From CALDTK01 sp965215215 (GTDB taxonomy: Bacteria > Bacteroidota > Bacteroidia > Chitinophagales > Saprospiraceae): a DNA stretch of 64,000 nucleotides. Positions within the stretch are counted from its first letter, which is position 1, and every line of letters begins with the position of its first letter. The position numbers and the translations under genes are program-made. Of this stretch, positions 1-7,726 are shown piece by piece. Location of the stretch: the NCBI GenBank assembly GCA_965215215.1, contig OZ244043.1, positions 2,852,001 through 2,916,000 on the forward strand. Reading direction: 5' to 3'. Under the pieces are notes generated by a model. It saw only the letters and a list, made by a program, of their open reading frames with translations. It had not been told where the DNA came from and ran no database searches.

Positions 1-2
1 GG

Positions 3-620
3 TTGGCGGGCAGGGACACCCTGCGTTACCGCTACCAGAACGTACGGCTCGGCCGGGTTCAGAGCGTCGATCTCACCGACCCGCTGCGGCCGCTGCTTTT
101 CTACGGCGACGCCCAGCGCGTGATCTGGCTGGATCGAAGCCTGGTGGAGCTCCGCGGGCTCGACCTGATCGACCTCAACTTCGGCGCCATCGACGCGGTG
201 GCCTACGCCCCCAACGAGGGCCTCTGGGTGTACGCCCCCGACCGACAGCAGCTGCTGCAGATCGACCGGCAGGGGAGGGTGGCCTACGCGAGTCCGGACC
301 TGAGCCAGGCCTTCGGTCGCCGTATCCGCGCTACGGAACTGGTGGCCACGCCGCAGCAGCTTAGCCTAGCCACCTCGGACGGCCGGATTTTGTTCTTCGA
401 TCCTTTCGGGAGCTACCGTACCCAGCTTCTCCGCGCAGGCCACCACTTGATCGCTACGCAGCGCCAGCTACTCTTCAGAGAGGACGGTACGTGGTGGAGC
501 TACCGAGGAGCTGGGAGCGCGGTGGAACCCGTTCGATCGGAGACGAACCTAGTGAGTGCGCGCGGGGGAGTAGCACTCTACCGGAACGGGCGCAGCGTTT
601 GGCTCACCACCATTAGATAA
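3..620 (+). CDS. Propeller-like hypothetical protein, 5' end probably outside window
   Basis: The frame is open to the left edge, so the TTG at position 3 is probably not the true start. The 205 visible residues show repeated short beta-type units with hydrophobic strands and Asp/Gly turns (LLFYGDAQRVIWLD, GLWVYAPDRQQLLQID, DGRILFFDPFG), as in WD-like or NHL-like propellers. No catalytic motif or membrane segment is seen. Similar conserved Bacteroidota proteins of unknown function are known to me, but the family cannot be named from this fragment. Its TAA stop touches the stop of the convergent lipoprotein gene, so there is no intergenic spacer. The fold is inferred; the function is unknown. 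Confidence 0.55.
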   Translation: MAGRDTLRYRYQNVRLGRVQSVDLTDPLRPLLFYGDAQRVIWLDRSLVELRGLDLIDLNFGAIDAVAYAPNEGLWVYAPDRQQLLQIDRQGRVAYASPDLSQAFGRRIRATELVATPQQLSLATSDGRILFFDPFGSYRTQLLRAGHHLIATQRQLLFREDGTWWSYRGAGSAVEPVRSETNLVSARGGVALYRNGRSVWLTTIR

Positions 621-1124
621 CTAGTTCGAGTTGCTCCCTGCAAACAGCTCGGCGATGATGGGAGCGATCCGTAGGTATCTTCCTCCCTGGTAGGTTACAG
701 AACGTAGCTGCCGACCCGTACTCGGATCGACGAGCTGGACGGTCGCCGATTGCAGAGCACCTACTTCGAAAGCCCCCGATCCCGTAACGATCACGCGGTA
801 GTCGATGTCCGGAGTCGAAAACACGCTGCGCGTCGTTACCAAATCCCCCGGTGTCGTACTGGCGGCTACCCCAGTCCCGCTCGGTCCGCGCTGCGAAGGG
901 TAGCTAACTAAACTGTCGCGGTAAACTTCTACGCCGATACGCACGAGCTCGGTGGCGACGAGACCGTACATCCGCGCCTGCGACGGATCGTTTTCGATCA
1001 GCATAACTGAAATACGCCCCTCTTTTGATTCGGGCGGAGGACCACTCGTGCGAAGGCCCGGAGCGCAAGCACCCAAGAAAACGACGAAAACTGCGAGCGT
1101 TAGTGAGAGGTAAGAATCGCGCAT
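621..1124 (-). CDS. Putative lipoprotein of unknown function
   Basis: The 167-residue product begins with a short charged end, a hydrophobic stretch and a lipobox ending FLGAC, giving a predicted lipidated Cys at about residue 20. The mature part has a CsgG-like or LpoB-like feel: a strand-rich core, VMLIENDPSQARMYGLVATEL near its start, and a later VTGSGAFEVGALQSATVQLVD segment typical of small periplasmic proteins that track a variable substrate. I do not recognise a specific family. It lies tail to tail with the propeller-like gene and upstream of nothing obvious on its own strand. Location in the outer or inner membrane facing the periplasm is inferred from the lipobox. Confidence 0.7.
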   Translation of the reverse strand: MRDSYLSLTLAVFVVFLGACAPGLRTSGPPPESKEGRISVMLIENDPSQARMYGLVATELVRIGVEVYRDSLVSYPSQRGPSGTGVAASTTPGDLVTTRSVFSTPDIDYRVIVTGSGAFEVGALQSATVQLVDPSTGRQLRSVTYQGGRYLRIAPIIAELFAGSNSN

Positions 1125-1224
1125 GGCTAACCGGCGTAGGAGGTAACCGCGAGCAAGCTACGTGCTAGCGGACTGTCGAGCTTTCGCCTTACGTATAGTT
1201 TAACTTTCCACGCTGTAGCCGCCA

Positions 1225-2535
1225 TCAGAGCAGCACCCAACGCCTGACCCCATCCGCGTCGAGCGCGACGTAGTCGGCGATCAGGCGCGCGTAGCGCTCG
1301 CGGAGCTTCGACTCCGTGGCCAACAGATCGAGTTGGTCTCGCAGGCTCCGGCGTTCGAGGCGTAGGACGGCCTCCGGGCGCGTTAGTTGGGACTTTAGGT
1401 AGGCCTTCCGCAGCCGCTCACGTTGGCTAGTGCGAACCGTCGCTTGCTCTTGCAGTCGGTCGAAGCTCGCGAAGGCGCGGCGCATTTCGGCGATGTCGGA
1501 GCTTAGGTTGCGGATCCGCTCGGCCCGTTCTAACTCCACTTCGTAAGTCGCCTCAGCGCGCTCGATCGCTAGCTCGTCGAGGTCGCGGATCGTACGCAGT
1601 CGCTGCGGTAGACGCAGTGAGGCCCCCACCGAAACTTGCTGGGGGAGCTCGTTTCTATCGCCGCGGTAGTCGACCTGCAAGAAGTCGATGAGCTGGAGGT
1701 TCTCCGCGCGCTCCAGGGCCGCTTCGGCGTCTATCTGTGCGAGCTTCAGGCTGCGGTCCGCTGGACTGGGTCCGGCGGATTCGAGCTGCAGGAGCCGTTG
1801 CCGCATCTCCGCGGTCCCTACGAGTCGATCTAACCCGATAGGGAGTTCCGTCTCGGTGAGGTAACCGGCGAGATCCGCCCGCCTCAGGTCGGTTTCGGCG
1901 AAATCCTCCTGCGCGTCGAGCGCGCGCTCCACGTCGTAGTCGGGTTCTACGAGGCGGCGCGTGGTTACCTCCACGAGCCGTCGCTGGACCCGTTGCAAAC
2001 TATCGAGCGCGCGCAGCTCGAGGCCGGCGCCGACCAGGTCGAAGAGCAACTCGAGCGCGTCTCCGCGGGCTTCGCCCAGCTCTTCGTCGAGGAGGGTACC
2101 GAGCCGTGACCGTCGTACGCGCTGCAGGTCCCTTTCCGCCCGGCGGATGTACCACAGCTTCGGTACGGCACGCAGGGCGTAGCGTTGTTGGGCGAAGTCG
2201 AATTGATCCGTTTCGGTACGTACCTCTACACGACTCAAGTAGCTCGGACGAAATTCGCCCGCCCCCCCCGCCGGGTCTGTTGCCGGTAGCGCGGCGTAGC
2301 CGTCCATCCAGCTAACCACGAGCTCCGCGTCGACGAGTTGCGTTTGTAGCACGGCGGGTTCTTGAGCCTGTAAGCGGTCGTTTTGAAGGAGCAGGCTTCC
2401 GCAAAACACGCCCCATACCGCCAGCCAGCTAGACGCCTTCCCGACACGCACCGCTCGCCTTAGCGAATCGGCGTCCGGGTTTTCCGTAGGGAGTGAAGTC
2501 GTCGATCCGCACTTCGTAGCGTCTCTAACTCTCAT
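1225..2535 (-). CDS. TolC-like outer membrane protein
   Basis: The 436-residue product has a cytoplasmic-looking leader of about 34 residues, a hydrophobic signal-like segment (WLAVWGVFCGSLLL), then two long, heavily charged alpha-helical regions rich in Arg, Glu and Leu separated by strand-like patches (QVSVGASLRLPQRL). This is the layout of TolC-family outer membrane factors, which usually have about 430-480 residues. The start ATG overlaps the end of the upstream HlyD-like gene by 11 bp, implying translational coupling. The leader before the signal segment is long, so an internal start is possible. With its two upstream partners it would form the outer-membrane end of an envelope-spanning export complex. 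The family call rests on pattern, not on a diagnostic residue. Confidence 0.65.
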   Translation of the reverse strand: MRVRDATKCGSTTSLPTENPDADSLRRAVRVGKASSWLAVWGVFCGSLLLQNDRLQAQEPAVLQTQLVDAELVVSWMDGYAALPATDPAGGAGEFRPSYLSRVEVRTETDQFDFAQQRYALRAVPKLWYIRRAERDLQRVRRSRLGTLLDEELGEARGDALELLFDLVGAGLELRALDSLQRVQRRLVEVTTRRLVEPDYDVERALDAQEDFAETDLRRADLAGYLTETELPIGLDRLVGTAEMRQRLLQLESAGPSPADRSLKLAQIDAEAALERAENLQLIDFLQVDYRGDRNELPQQVSVGASLRLPQRLRTIRDLDELAIERAEATYEVELERAERIRNLSSDIAEMRRAFASFDRLQEQATVRTSQRERLRKAYLKSQLTRPEAVLRLERRSLRDQLDLLATESKLRERYARLIADYVALDADGVRRWVLL

Positions 2536-3559
2536 CCCTCGGCTCGGTGAAGGTGAGCTTGACCTTTTCGTGCTGAATGAGGTCGTTGTTGTCGGGTACG
2601 CGGATTACGACCTCCCGGCCGTAGGTTTTGAAGTCGGGCATCTTGCGCAGCCGGGCGGGGATCTCGATGATCCTCGAGCCCAATCCGCTGATGGCACCGC
2701 GTTGGTGCACGTCCGGATTTCCGACCGAGGATACGATCACCGAATCGCCGAGCTGGGCGAGTAGGAGGTGATCTTCGTGGATGTACGCCTTGACCAGCGA
2801 GGGGTTGGGCTCGTAAAAATTGAGGAGGGGCGCGAAGGAGTTTTTGTGCTCAGCGAGCTTCACGCCCACGCTGCCGATCACCCCGCGCCCGGGGGCGAGG
2901 ATCGCGAAGGTTTGCTCGGCGTTGCTCACGTTGAACTCGCGTTCGGCCGACAGGCGCTTCACCTCCGAGCGGTAGGGTGCGCGGGCGAGGTCGCGCTCGT
3001 TCGTCAAGTGGCGGCGGCGGTCTTCGTACTGCGCGCGCAGACGTTTCATCTGGCGTTTGATGGCGTCGGCCTCCTCCGCGAGCGGGTCGTAGTTACCGCC
3101 TTCCAGGCTCGCGTCTTTCGGTCCTACGTTTTGGCGAAGACCGGCCAGCAGACTCTCCCGGTAGCGTGCCTCCGCGCTCACCTCGTCGAACTCGCGCTGG
3201 AGGTCGGCGAGCTCGGCGGCCTCCGCGAGGTCGAGATCGGCGAGCTCGTTGTTCGTCCGTTCGAGGGCGAGTCGATCCTTGGCGTTGAGTTCCTCGATTT
3301 TGAAATCTTCGATCGGCAGCGACTCTTTGGGGCGCGCGCGACTCACGACCAAGAGGGTGTCGCCGGCCTCGACGAGTTGGCCGGGTTGCACGCGGATCTC
3401 GTTGATCTCGACGGGGTAGTTGAAGTTGATCTCCGTTTCCTCGGTCTCGGCGAAACCGAAGAACTCGTCGACGCTACGCTTGTCCTGGGTGTAGCCGATG
3501 ACGGCGAGGGAGAGTCCCCCCAGCACCGCCAGCACGTAGTAGGGCGTGTAAGTAGGCAT
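2525..3559 (-). CDS. HlyD-like periplasmic adaptor
   Basis: The chosen ATG at 3559 gives MPTYTPYYVLAVLGGLSLAV, a single N-terminal membrane anchor; the open frame continues upstream but inside the DUF4956 gene. After the anchor comes a lipoyl half-motif (INEIRVQPGQLVEAGDTLLVV, about residues 55-75), a long coiled-coil hairpin of charged heptads (about 90-215), the second lipoyl half (APGRGVIGSVGVKLAEHKNSF) and a beta-barrel-like end. This is the layout of membrane fusion proteins of tripartite exporters. It lies 8 bp after the DUF4956 gene and overlaps the TolC-like gene. No ABC, RND or MFS pump is encoded nearby, which makes the DUF4956 protein the only candidate inner-membrane partner. Confidence 0.78.
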   Translation of the reverse strand: MPTYTPYYVLAVLGGLSLAVIGYTQDKRSVDEFFGFAETEETEINFNYPVEINEIRVQPGQLVEAGDTLLVVSRARPKESLPIEDFKIEELNAKDRLALERTNNELADLDLAEAAELADLQREFDEVSAEARYRESLLAGLRQNVGPKDASLEGGNYDPLAEEADAIKRQMKRLRAQYEDRRRHLTNERDLARAPYRSEVKRLSAEREFNVSNAEQTFAILAPGRGVIGSVGVKLAEHKNSFAPLLNFYEPNPSLVKAYIHEDHLLLAQLGDSVIVSSVGNPDVHQRGAISGLGSRIIEIPARLRKMPDFKTYGREVVIRVPDNNDLIQHEKVKLTFTEPRDES

Positions 3560-3567
3560 AGGTTCGG

Positions 3568-4302
3568 TTAAAGCTTCTCCTCGCCGCGGCTGAAGCGAAG
3601 TCGGTGATCGACGACGCCGCTCAGGGCGACCAGGCGGCCCTGCAGGGCGGACGGGATAGCACCCCGGCGCAGAGAGAATTCGAAGTTGAGCTCCTGAGTA
3701 GTTTGGGGTGGTTGGGAGGGCTGTGGTGAGTCGAGGGGGATGGGCTTCGGGTCGATGAAGCGGACTTCGTAGAGGCGGTGGCGGCGTGCGTACTCCGCTA
3801 CGATACCCTCGATGACGCTGGTCGTTTGGGGGGCGCGGTCGTCGGCGGGGATGTTGACGCGCAGATCGCCGGTGAGTCCCTCTACGTCGGTACCCGGTCG
3901 TGCGGCCAGCGCGAAGGCCACCGTACAAAAAGCGGCCGTGCCGATGAAGGCAATCGTGAAGCCGAAGACCCCGCTGGCGATCCCGACGCCGAGACTGGCG
4001 AACATGAAGGCCATATTGCGCGGATCCCCGAGGGTAGTCCGAAAACGGATGATCGACAGCGCGCCCAGCATACCGAGGCCGCGGGCGAGCGAGTCGCCGA
4101 TCGCCTGCATGACCATGGTGGCGACCACCGAGATGAGGGCCATGCCCTGCGTGAATCCTCTGCGCTCCACGACCTCCCGGCTCGTAAACCGGTAGGTGAG
4201 GACCAGCATAAACGACAGGAAGATGGAGGAGAGGATGGACACCGCGATGGCCAGCGCCGTGGACTGATTAGCCTCGTTGGTACGGAAGAGGATGTCGAAC
4301 AT
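3568..4302 (-). CDS. DUF4956 family membrane protein
   Basis: Starting at the ATG at 4302 (MFDILF) the product has 244 residues. It shows about four membrane helices in the first 150 residues and the family hallmark GALSIIRFRTTLGDPRNMAF between helices, followed by a soluble ferredoxin-like C-terminal part after a Pro/Gln-rich linker. DUF4956 proteins resemble MgtC-type membrane proteins and in many bacteria sit beside VTC-type polyphosphate polymerases; none is present here. Instead the gene leads an operon with an HlyD-like adaptor and a TolC-like protein. An upstream in-frame start at 4329 would add nine residues. The family is confident; its role, possibly as the inner-membrane part of an exporter, is inference from context. 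Confidence 0.82.
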   Translation of the reverse strand: MFDILFRTNEANQSTALAIAVSILSSIFLSFMLVLTYRFTSREVVERRGFTQGMALISVVATMVMQAIGDSLARGLGMLGALSIIRFRTTLGDPRNMAFMFASLGVGIASGVFGFTIAFIGTAAFCTVAFALAARPGTDVEGLTGDLRVNIPADDRAPQTTSVIEGIVAEYARRHRLYEVRFIDPKPIPLDSPQPSQPPQTTQELNFEFSLRRGAIPSALQGRLVALSGVVDHRLRFSRGEEKL

Positions 4303-4403
4303 GCAGGAAAACTCAAAAGCGGCCCCCACCGAAGCGGTAGGTAGCGCAACGCCGAAGATCGTGTTACTCGTGTGTTACGGCTACGTTATCCGAGCGCTTC
4401 TTG

Positions 4404-5432
4404 TTATCCGAGCATCTCGTCACGCTTCTGCTCCCAGGCCCAGGCGGTGCGCATGATCTCGTCGACGTCGTACTCCGGCTGCCAACCTAAGAGCTCTTGC
4501 GCCAGGCCGGTGGCGGCGTAGATGGCCCCGACGTCGCCGTAGCGGCGGGGCACGATCTCGAACTCGACCCGCTGTCCGGTAGCCCGCACGAAGGCCCGGA
4601 TCGCTTCGAGCACGCTCACGCCCTCGCCGGAGCCGAGGTTGATGACCAGCGGATTCTGGGTAGCTCCGCCGTCGAGGGCGTACTGCACGGCGAGCGAATG
4701 TGCGCGGGCGAGGTCGGAGACGTGGATGTAGTCGCGCACGCAGCTGCCGTCGCGCGTGTCGTAATCGTCGCCAAACACGGTGAGTTTCTCGCGTTTGCCG
4801 CTGGCGACCTCTACGATGAGGGGTACGAGACGGGTTTGGGCGAGCTTCGGTGCCTCGCCGATACCGATGCTCGGGTGCACGCCGGCCGGATTGAAGTAGC
4901 GCAGGTTGACGGCCCGCACGTTGGGGTTGGCTCTGACGAAATCCTTGATCACGTGCTCACCCATTTGCTTGGTGCGGCCGTAAGGGCTCTCGGCCTCCTC
5001 GAAGGGCGTTCGCTCGGTGACGGGCAGCTCTTTGGCGTTGCCGTACACCGAGCAGGAGCTCGAGAAGATGAAGCCGCCGATGTCGTTGGCGGCCACCGCC
5101 TCCAGCACGTTGATGAGGGAGTTGAGGTTTTGACGGAAGTAGACCAACGGCTTCTCCACCGATTCGCCGACGTAGATGCGCGCGGCAAAATGGATCACCG
5201 CGTCGGCATCGGCGTGTTTTGCGAAAGCCGCGGCCGTGGCGGTCGGATCCTGTAGATCGGACCGTTCGAGCTGTACTTTCTTGCCGACCAGGCGCTCCAA
5301 GTGCTCCCACATGATGGGGTGGGAGTTGAAGAAATTGTCGATGCCTACGACCTCGTGGCCTTTCTCGATCAGGTCGACCACGGTGTGTGAGCCGATGTAG
5401 CCCGCCGCGCCGGTAACGATAACTTTAGCCAT
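4404..5432 (-). CDS. galE: UDP-glucose 4-epimerase
   Basis: This is an extended short-chain dehydrogenase fold enzyme that interconverts UDP-glucose and UDP-galactose in the cytoplasm, supplying galactosyl units for surface polysaccharide. The 342-residue length is typical. The NAD-binding motif GAAGYIGSH lies at residues 8-16, the SSSCSVYG strand at about 124-131 and the catalytic Tyr151/Lys155 pair in YGRTK; RDYIHVSDLARAH and the LGSGEGVSV loop are also GalE-like. The ATG at 5432 is preceded 9 bp away by the stop of the NhaD-like fragment, so the two may be cotranscribed. The stop codon lies in the second of two copies of an 11-bp direct repeat (4385-4395 and 4403-4413). Confidence 0.95.
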   Translation of the reverse strand: MAKVIVTGAAGYIGSHTVVDLIEKGHEVVGIDNFFNSHPIMWEHLERLVGKKVQLERSDLQDPTATAAAFAKHADADAVIHFAARIYVGESVEKPLVYFRQNLNSLINVLEAVAANDIGGFIFSSSCSVYGNAKELPVTERTPFEEAESPYGRTKQMGEHVIKDFVRANPNVRAVNLRYFNPAGVHPSIGIGEAPKLAQTRLVPLIVEVASGKREKLTVFGDDYDTRDGSCVRDYIHVSDLARAHSLAVQYALDGGATQNPLVINLGSGEGVSVLEAIRAFVRATGQRVEFEIVPRRYGDVGAIYAATGLAQELLGWQPEYDVDEIMRTAWAWEQKRDEMLG

Positions 5433-5441
5433 ATTGCAAGT

Positions 5442-5867
5442 TTAGGCCACTAGGGACATGTGCGCCACGCCGACGGCGTACCCGAGGAGGGCTAAACCCG
5501 TGCTCCCGCAGATGATCCAGAGCAGACGCACGCGTCCGGTGATGAAGATGCGGTCGGTGACGACCTGGGAGCCCCGGTGGGCGTCGACGAGCTCCACGAT
5601 CGTCATTGCCGCCATGAGGAAAAATAAAATCTCCGCAATTTCTCCGACGTGTTCGAGGAGGGTGTGTTCGAGGAATCCGATGCTCTCCTCGAGGTGTCCG
5701 GCTACCCCCGGTACGTCGGTAAGGAGCGTGGAGCGCCCGAACTGGAGGATCGTCCAACAGGCAACCCCGGTGATCAGGGCGGTCGCCGCCTTGTCGACGC
5801 GAACGGTGCGCTCGAGGGCGATGAAGACGTAACCGAGGACGAAAGTGACGAGAAGTAGCCAGTACAT
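5442..5867 (-). pseudogene. NhaD-like sodium/proton antiporter, N-terminal fragment
   Basis: The 141 residues from MYWLLLVTFVLGYVFIALE to ILFFLMAAMTIVELVDAHRG and VVTDRI match the opening third of NhaD (ion transporter superfamily), which normally has over 400 residues and twelve or so membrane helices. Here the frame ends soon after LLWIICGSTG with GLALLGYAVGVAHMSLVA, and the next gene (galE) starts 9 bp later. About four helices remain and none of the later conserved transport helices is present. Either a deletion has left a remnant, or a short membrane protein derived from the NhaD N-terminus persists. Codon use still looks coding and there is no internal stop. A complete NhaC-type antiporter is encoded at 37766-39250. 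Confidence 0.68.
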
Positions 5868-5909
5868 GGGCGGCGCTGTGCTTCGTAGTGGTGTAGGTAC
5901 GCGACGGCT

Positions 5910-5917
5910 TACTTTCT
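5910..5917 (+). promoter_or_regulatory. Putative -7 element for cysQ
   Basis: TACTTTCT resembles the Bacteroidota -7 box TAnnTTTG and ends 8 nt before the GTG start. No clear TTG -33 element is seen. Confidence 0.4.
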
Positions 5918-5925
5918 TCGCGGCC

Positions 5926-6747
5926 GTGAACAGTACAAAGTCCCTCGCAGATCTCGCCCACGCCATCGAACCCATTGCCCGAGAAGCCGGCAAGGTGATC
6001 ATGAGCATTTACCCACGCGCCCACATGGCCGTCGAATTCAAAGGTGACGAGTCGCCCGTTACCGAAGCCGATCGCCGCGCCGAGCGCGTGCTCAAGGAGG
6101 GGATGGAGGCGCTCGACGTCGATTACCCGATCGTGAGCGAGGAGGGTCGCGAGATCCCCTTCGACGAACGCAAGAAGCTCGCGGCCCTGTGGCTGGTCGA
6201 CCCGCTCGACGGCACCAAGGAGTACGTGAAGCGCAACGGTGAGTTCTGCACGTGCATCGCCCTCATCGAGGGCGGGCGGCCCACCCTGGGCGTGATCCAC
6301 GCGCCGGAATCCGGCAAGAGCTGGCTCGCCTGGAAGGGTGGGGGCGTGCACGTCGTCGAGCGGGAGGGCGCCGAACCGAAGGCCGTACCCGCCCGCAAGC
6401 CAATCGATTTGGGGGCGTCCGGCCTGCGTTTTGGCGTAAGCCGCTCGCACCTCAACAAGGCCACGACCGAGTACCTATCCAAGTACGAGGGCATGGAGAA
6501 GGTAGCCACCGGGAGCGCGCTGAAGTTCTGCGCGATCGCCGAGGACGAAATCGACGTCTACCCGCGCCTCGCCCCGACCATGGAGTGGGACACGGCCGCC
6601 GGGGAGTGCATCCTCACGGAAGCCGGCGGCTCGATCACGCAACTCGAAAGCGGGGAGCCGTTGACCTACAACAAGGAGAAGCTCGTGAACCCGAGTTTTA
6701 TCGCAACGGCCCGGACGACCGGCAAGGCGAAGCCGAAACAGCGTTGA
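5926..6747 (+). CDS. cysQ: 3'(2'),5'-bisphosphate nucleotidase CysQ
   Basis: CysQ removes the 3'-phosphate of PAP and PAPS, preventing build-up of this by-product of sulfate assimilation and carrier-protein loading. The 273-residue product (GTG start) has the lithium-sensitive phosphatase signature: SEEGREIP (Glu metal ligands, about 71-78), VDPLDGTKEYV (about 91-101) and WDTAAGECILTEAGG near the C-terminus, with KGDESPVTEAD at the front. The open frame extends 27 codons upstream but those residues are not family-like, and a -7-like TACTTTCT sits 8 nt before the GTG, which favours this start. The stop overlaps the TTG start of the glycosyltransferase by 4 bp, so the two are probably coupled. 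Confidence 0.93.
   Translation: MNSTKSLADLAHAIEPIAREAGKVIMSIYPRAHMAVEFKGDESPVTEADRRAERVLKEGMEALDVDYPIVSEEGREIPFDERKKLAALWLVDPLDGTKEYVKRNGEFCTCIALIEGGRPTLGVIHAPESGKSWLAWKGGGVHVVEREGAEPKAVPARKPIDLGASGLRFGVSRSHLNKATTEYLSKYEGMEKVATGSALKFCAIAEDEIDVYPRLAPTMEWDTAAGECILTEAGGSITQLESGEPLTYNKEKLVNPSFIATARTTGKAKPKQR
6428..6441 (+). repeat. Dispersed 14-mer GTTTTNGCGNAAGC
   Basis: Perfect copy inside cysQ, encoding part of RFGVSR. Confidence 0.85.
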
Positions 6748-7505
6748 ACCCCGCCCTCACCGCGCTGATCAGCGCGCGCGACGAGCGCGATCGCATCGTG
6801 GCGTGCGTGGCCGCGGCGAAGCGGGTGGCGGGGGAGGTCTTGGTGGTAGACAACGGGAGCACCGACGGCACGCAGCAGTTGGCCGCGGCGGCGGGCGCGC
6901 GCGTGCTGAGCACCGCGTGGCTCGGCTACGGGGCGACTAAAAATTGGGGCGCCGAGCGCGTTTCGACGCCGTGGGTGCTGAGTCTCGACGCCGACGAAGT
7001 GCCGGACGCCGAGCTGGCCGCCGCCCTGCTTGCGCTAAAACCGGTCGAGGGGGAGGTTTACGGTTTGCGGCGGCTCACCGAATTTTGCGGTCACTGGGTG
7101 AGGCACGGATCGTGGTCGCGGGACACCGTTTGGCGCGTGTACGCGCGCGCCGAGGCGCGTTGGTCGGATCGCGCAGTGCACGAGAGGCTCCAACTGAGCG
7201 ACGGCGTCGAGCGCAGGATCTTACCCGGCCGACTCTTGCACTACTCGTACCCCGACCTAGAGGCCCACCGCCTCAAACAGCAGCGGTACGCCAGACTCGG
7301 TGCACGGGCCCTGTTTGCGGCGGGTAAGCGCGCGACGCTCGCCAAACGACTGTTCGCGCCGGGCTGGCGCGCGCTGCGCGGCTACGTACTGCGCGGCGGT
7401 TGGCGCGACGGGTGGGCCGGCAGGCAGGTGGCGCTCGGGGAGCTGCACGAAACCCGACTCAAGTACCGACTGCTCGCCGAACACTGGCGGGCGGCTGGAG
7501 CGTAG
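6744..7505 (+). CDS. Family 2 glycosyltransferase, WaaE-like
   Basis: The TTG start in the TTGA overlap with cysQ gives 253 residues, the usual size of the LPS-core WaaE/KdtX-type family 2 glycosyltransferases. The GT-A fold motifs are clear: ISARDERDRI at the front, VVDNGSTDGTQ (nucleotide sugar), GYGATKNWGAERVSTPW and the metal-binding LDADEVP. The C-terminal third is Arg-rich and amphipathic (KRLFAPGWRALRGYVLRGGWRDG), which suits peripheral attachment to the inner face of the membrane. Sugar donor and acceptor cannot be read from the sequence. It probably acts in lipopolysaccharide core or capsule assembly. The frame is open much further upstream inside cysQ; that part is a shadow. Confidence 0.88.
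   Translation: MNPALTALISARDERDRIVACVAAAKRVAGEVLVVDNGSTDGTQQLAAAAGARVLSTAWLGYGATKNWGAERVSTPWVLSLDADEVPDAELAAALLALKPVEGEVYGLRRLTEFCGHWVRHGSWSRDTVWRVYARAEARWSDRAVHERLQLSDGVERRILPGRLLHYSYPDLEAHRLKQQRYARLGARALFAAGKRATLAKRLFAPGWRALRGYVLRGGWRDGWAGRQVALGELHETRLKYRLLAEHWRAAGA
7028..7041 (-). repeat. Dispersed 14-mer GTTTTNGCGNAAGC
   Basis: Perfect copy in the WaaE-like glycosyltransferase gene, encoding LALKP. Confidence 0.85.
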
Positions 7506-7677
7506 CCAATTTTAAGTAGGTTGGTTGAGTTATGACTTTTCAGCTTCGAGATCGATTGTACGGTAACCAAGCGGCGGTCGGCGCGTAACCGGCCTCATAT
7601 TTGAAGATTAGCTATGCGTGCGGTGACGCCCCCACTGCAAAACCGGTAGTCCATCGACAATTAGCGTCGCGGTGCAC

Positions 7678-7685
7678 TAACTTTG
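7678..7685 (+). promoter_or_regulatory. Putative -7 element for porP
   Basis: TAACTTTG is an exact match to TAnnTTTG, 41 nt before the ATG, in a 221-bp region without genes. A -33 TTG at the expected spacing is not evident. Confidence 0.5.
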
Positions 7686-7726
7686 AAAGTAAGCTTCGCC
7701 GCGCCACCGCCCAGACGAGCCCGCCC

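Noticed and set aside
3560..3928. Upstream extension of the HlyD-like gene
   Set aside because: The frame is open but lies inside the DUF4956 gene, and the Arg/Pro-rich translation has no adaptor features; the ATG at 3559 begins the membrane anchor.
4385..4413. 11-bp direct repeat GTTATCCGAGC around the galE stop
   Set aside because: Only two copies, likely a small local duplication; no further use seen.
6252..6743. Upstream extension of the WaaE-like glycosyltransferase
   Set aside because: It lies inside cysQ and reads as Arg/Gly-rich shadow sequence; the TTG in the TTGA overlap gives the family length.
7596..7603. CATATTTG box upstream of porP, also at 18577-18584 upstream of the M43 protease
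   Set aside because: It departs from TAnnTTTG at the first base, and porP has a better box closer to the gene; kept only as a weak alternative.
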